Source: Desulfobacterales bacterium CG23_combo_of_CG06-09_8_20_14_all_52_9
GTDB taxonomy: Bacteria > Desulfobacterota > Desulfobacteria > Desulfobacterales > UBA2156
Assembly: GCA_002771315.1 (NCBI GenBank)
Contig: PCSF01000088.1
Span: forward strand, 1,720 to 7,012
Length of the DNA: 5,293 bases
Reading direction: 5' to 3'
The translations under genes were made by a program, and so were the position numbers. Each line of letters opens with the position of its first letter. Position 1 is the stretch's first letter. The notes under the pieces were generated by a model. That model searched no databases and had not been told where the DNA came from. It saw only the letters and a program-made list of their open reading frames with translations. Below, piece by piece: positions 4,207 through 5,293 of the stretch.

Positions 4207-5232
4207 ATGACGATTCCCGGAAATCTCTTGACCACCGCCATGGCGGTCATGCCGCATACGGACCTGGAAAGGGCGATGCAGTGCGCTTTTTCCCTGGACA
4301 TCCCTTTCTGGCCCCAGTTGCCGCGCCTGAACTATTACGAAGACATGTACGTTCAGGCTTCGGAGCATTTTCCAGGCATACTGCTGGATATGGAGAAACG
4401 GACGTTATCCTTTTCCATGGAAAAATTCGTCCTGGAATACGAAGAGGCCTTGTCGCATTTCGAGGATCCCGGCTATTTTGATATCAGTCCCCGGTACTCG
4501 ACTGTATATCACCGGTTTCTGGAATGGGATCTATCGGATCGTCAGGCCATACGGGGGCAGCTTGAAGGCCCCATCAGTTTCGGAATGAACGTCCTGGACG
4601 AAAATCGCCGGCCCATTCTTTTTGATGACACCATCCGGCCCTTCATGTTTGAGTTCATGGCCAAACGGGTCAACACCCAGCTTGCACGCCTGAAACAGAT
4701 GAACCCCAATGCCTTCATGTTCATCGACGAGCCGGGACTTCAGTTTTTGTTCAGCGCGCTTTCCGGATATGATGCCGCCGCGGCGTTCAAGGAGATGGAG
4801 GCGTTTTTTGGAACCATTCAAAGACCCCGAGGAGTGCACCTGTGCGGAAACCCGGACTGGGATTTTCTGTTGAACCTGGATCTGGATGTGCTCTCTTTGG
4901 ACATCTATTCAAACGGGGAGGTTTTTTCCCAGTACGCCGATTCCATCAAGCGATTCCTCGACCGGGGAGGCGTCATCGTCTGGGGACTGGTTCCCACCAA
5001 CGCGGAGCCCTTCGAGAAGGAAGACATGGCCGGCCTGGAGATTCGCCTCACTAAGGTTTGGGAAACGCTGGACCGAAAGGGGATCGAGAGAAATTGGCTG
5101 TTGTCGAGGAGTCTCCTCTCGCCGGCCACGTGTTGTCTGATCAATCCCGACGGCGAAAAAACCGTTGAAAAGGCTTTTGAGCGGGTGAAAGCGCTTTCAG
5201 GACATCTCCGGGCCCGATTCGATCTTTCATAA
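4207..5232 (+). CDS. Short UroD/MetE-fold protein, methionine-synthase-like, with zinc-site residues
   Basis: The 341-residue product matches the catalytic C-terminal half of cobalamin-independent methionine synthase (MetE), without its N-terminal domain. Proteins of this fold use a zinc ion to activate a thiol for methyl transfer. Visible features are AMAVMPHTD (11-19), GQLEGPISFG (117-126), FIDEPGL (172-178), the zinc-ligand pair VHLCGNPDW (His 211, Cys 213), GLVPT (260-264) and SPATCC (305-310; Cys 309 aligns best with the late MetE zinc cysteine). MetE has a glutamate about 20-25 residues after the HxC pair; DVLSLDIY here places Asp 232 there. The frame is open from 4084, inside the methyltransferase, but ATG 4207 has AGGAG (4195-4199) 7 nt before it and starts at the conserved region. 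Such core-only MetE relatives include folate-independent methionine synthases that take methyl groups from corrinoid proteins. It could also be a corrinoid methyltransferase of the UroD family. Confidence 0.8.
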   Translation: MTIPGNLLTTAMAVMPHTDLERAMQCAFSLDIPFWPQLPRLNYYEDMYVQASEHFPGILLDMEKRTLSFSMEKFVLEYEEALSHFEDPGYFDISPRYSTVYHRFLEWDLSDRQAIRGQLEGPISFGMNVLDENRRPILFDDTIRPFMFEFMAKRVNTQLARLKQMNPNAFMFIDEPGLQFLFSALSGYDAAAAFKEMEAFFGTIQRPRGVHLCGNPDWDFLLNLDLDVLSLDIYSNGEVFSQYADSIKRFLDRGGVIVWGLVPTNAEPFEKEDMAGLEIRLTKVWETLDRKGIERNWLLSRSLLSPATCCLINPDGEKTVEKAFERVKALSGHLRARFDLS

Positions 5233-5234
5233 AT

Positions 5235-5250
5235 GACGAAATCGTAAAAA
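5235..5250 (+). repeat. Further copy of the element's end repeat, after the five-gene operon
   Basis: GACGAAATCGTAAAAA matches the left end of the element at 1725-1740 in 15 of 16 positions and in the same orientation; GAAATCGTAAAAA is identical over 13 bp. It begins 2 nt after the stop of the MetE-like gene. The remaining bases to the window edge (5251-5293) contain no gene, no GC-rich terminator and no match to the hairpin core of the element, so this is either the start of a different internal type or a solo end. Confidence 0.65.
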
Positions 5251-5293
5251 GCTATTTTTGCTCGCTTCGTGATCATTTTCGGGAGATGCTCAC

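Noticed and set aside
5251..5293. Terminator for the five-gene operon
   Set aside because: AAAAAGCTATTTTT can form only an AT-only stem and no GC-rich hairpin with a T-run is seen before the window ends.

Overview
The window looks like chromosome from a strictly anaerobic sulfate- or sulfite-reducing bacterium of the Desulfobacterota (former Deltaproteobacteria) type. The evidence is a complete dsrC with both C-terminal redox cysteines, a siroheme-decarboxylase-like (Ahb) gene, and the end of an electron-transfer operon pairing a 4Fe-4S dicluster protein with an FAD/NAD(P)-2Fe-2S protein. All genes are on the + strand. The assignment rests on gene content only; no rRNA or other marker gene is present.

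Layout. (1) Bases 2-1133 hold the 3' end of a 4Fe-4S dicluster subunit, then an FAD/NAD(P)-binding subunit with a C-terminal 2Fe-2S site. This pair occurs as AsrA/AsrB, FlxB/FlxA or HydB/HydG (sulfhydrogenase beta/gamma); the genes that would decide lie upstream of the window. (2) Bases 1134-1322 are non-coding, with a palindromic direct/inverted repeat and a good sigma70-type promoter for dsrC. (3) dsrC (1323-1640) is monocistronic in appearance, ending in a clear intrinsic terminator (1677-1708). (4) Bases 1719-1890 are a small non-coding MITE/REP-like element: end repeats in inverted orientation, three consecutive internal hairpins and a perfect 6-bp flanking direct repeat (AAAGAG) that looks like a target-site duplication. 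Its right edge abuts the ribosome binding site of the next gene. (5) Bases 1898-5232 are a tightly packed five-gene operon with gaps of 17, 1, 10 and 13 nt: a YjbQ-family protein, an AhbA-type siroheme-decarboxylase-like protein, a nitrilase-superfamily amidohydrolase, a class I SAM methyltransferase, and a short UroD/MetE-fold protein with a methionine-synthase-like zinc site. (6) Bases 5233-5293 are non-coding and carry another copy of the end repeat of the element in region 4.

How the genes may work together. Regions 1-3 fit sulfur/electron metabolism: NAD(P)H- or ferredoxin-linked electron carriers next to DsrC, the sulfur carrier that accepts sulfite-level sulfur from DsrAB. The five-gene operon is less clear. 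Each family is recognisable, but the combination does not match a pathway I can name. A zinc-dependent methyl transfer protein (short MetE type), a SAM methyltransferase and a tetrapyrrole-linked Ahb-type protein in one transcript suggest methyl-group or tetrapyrrole chemistry; that is inference. The most concrete new observations are the element inserted just upstream of this operon and the single-domain MetE-like gene.
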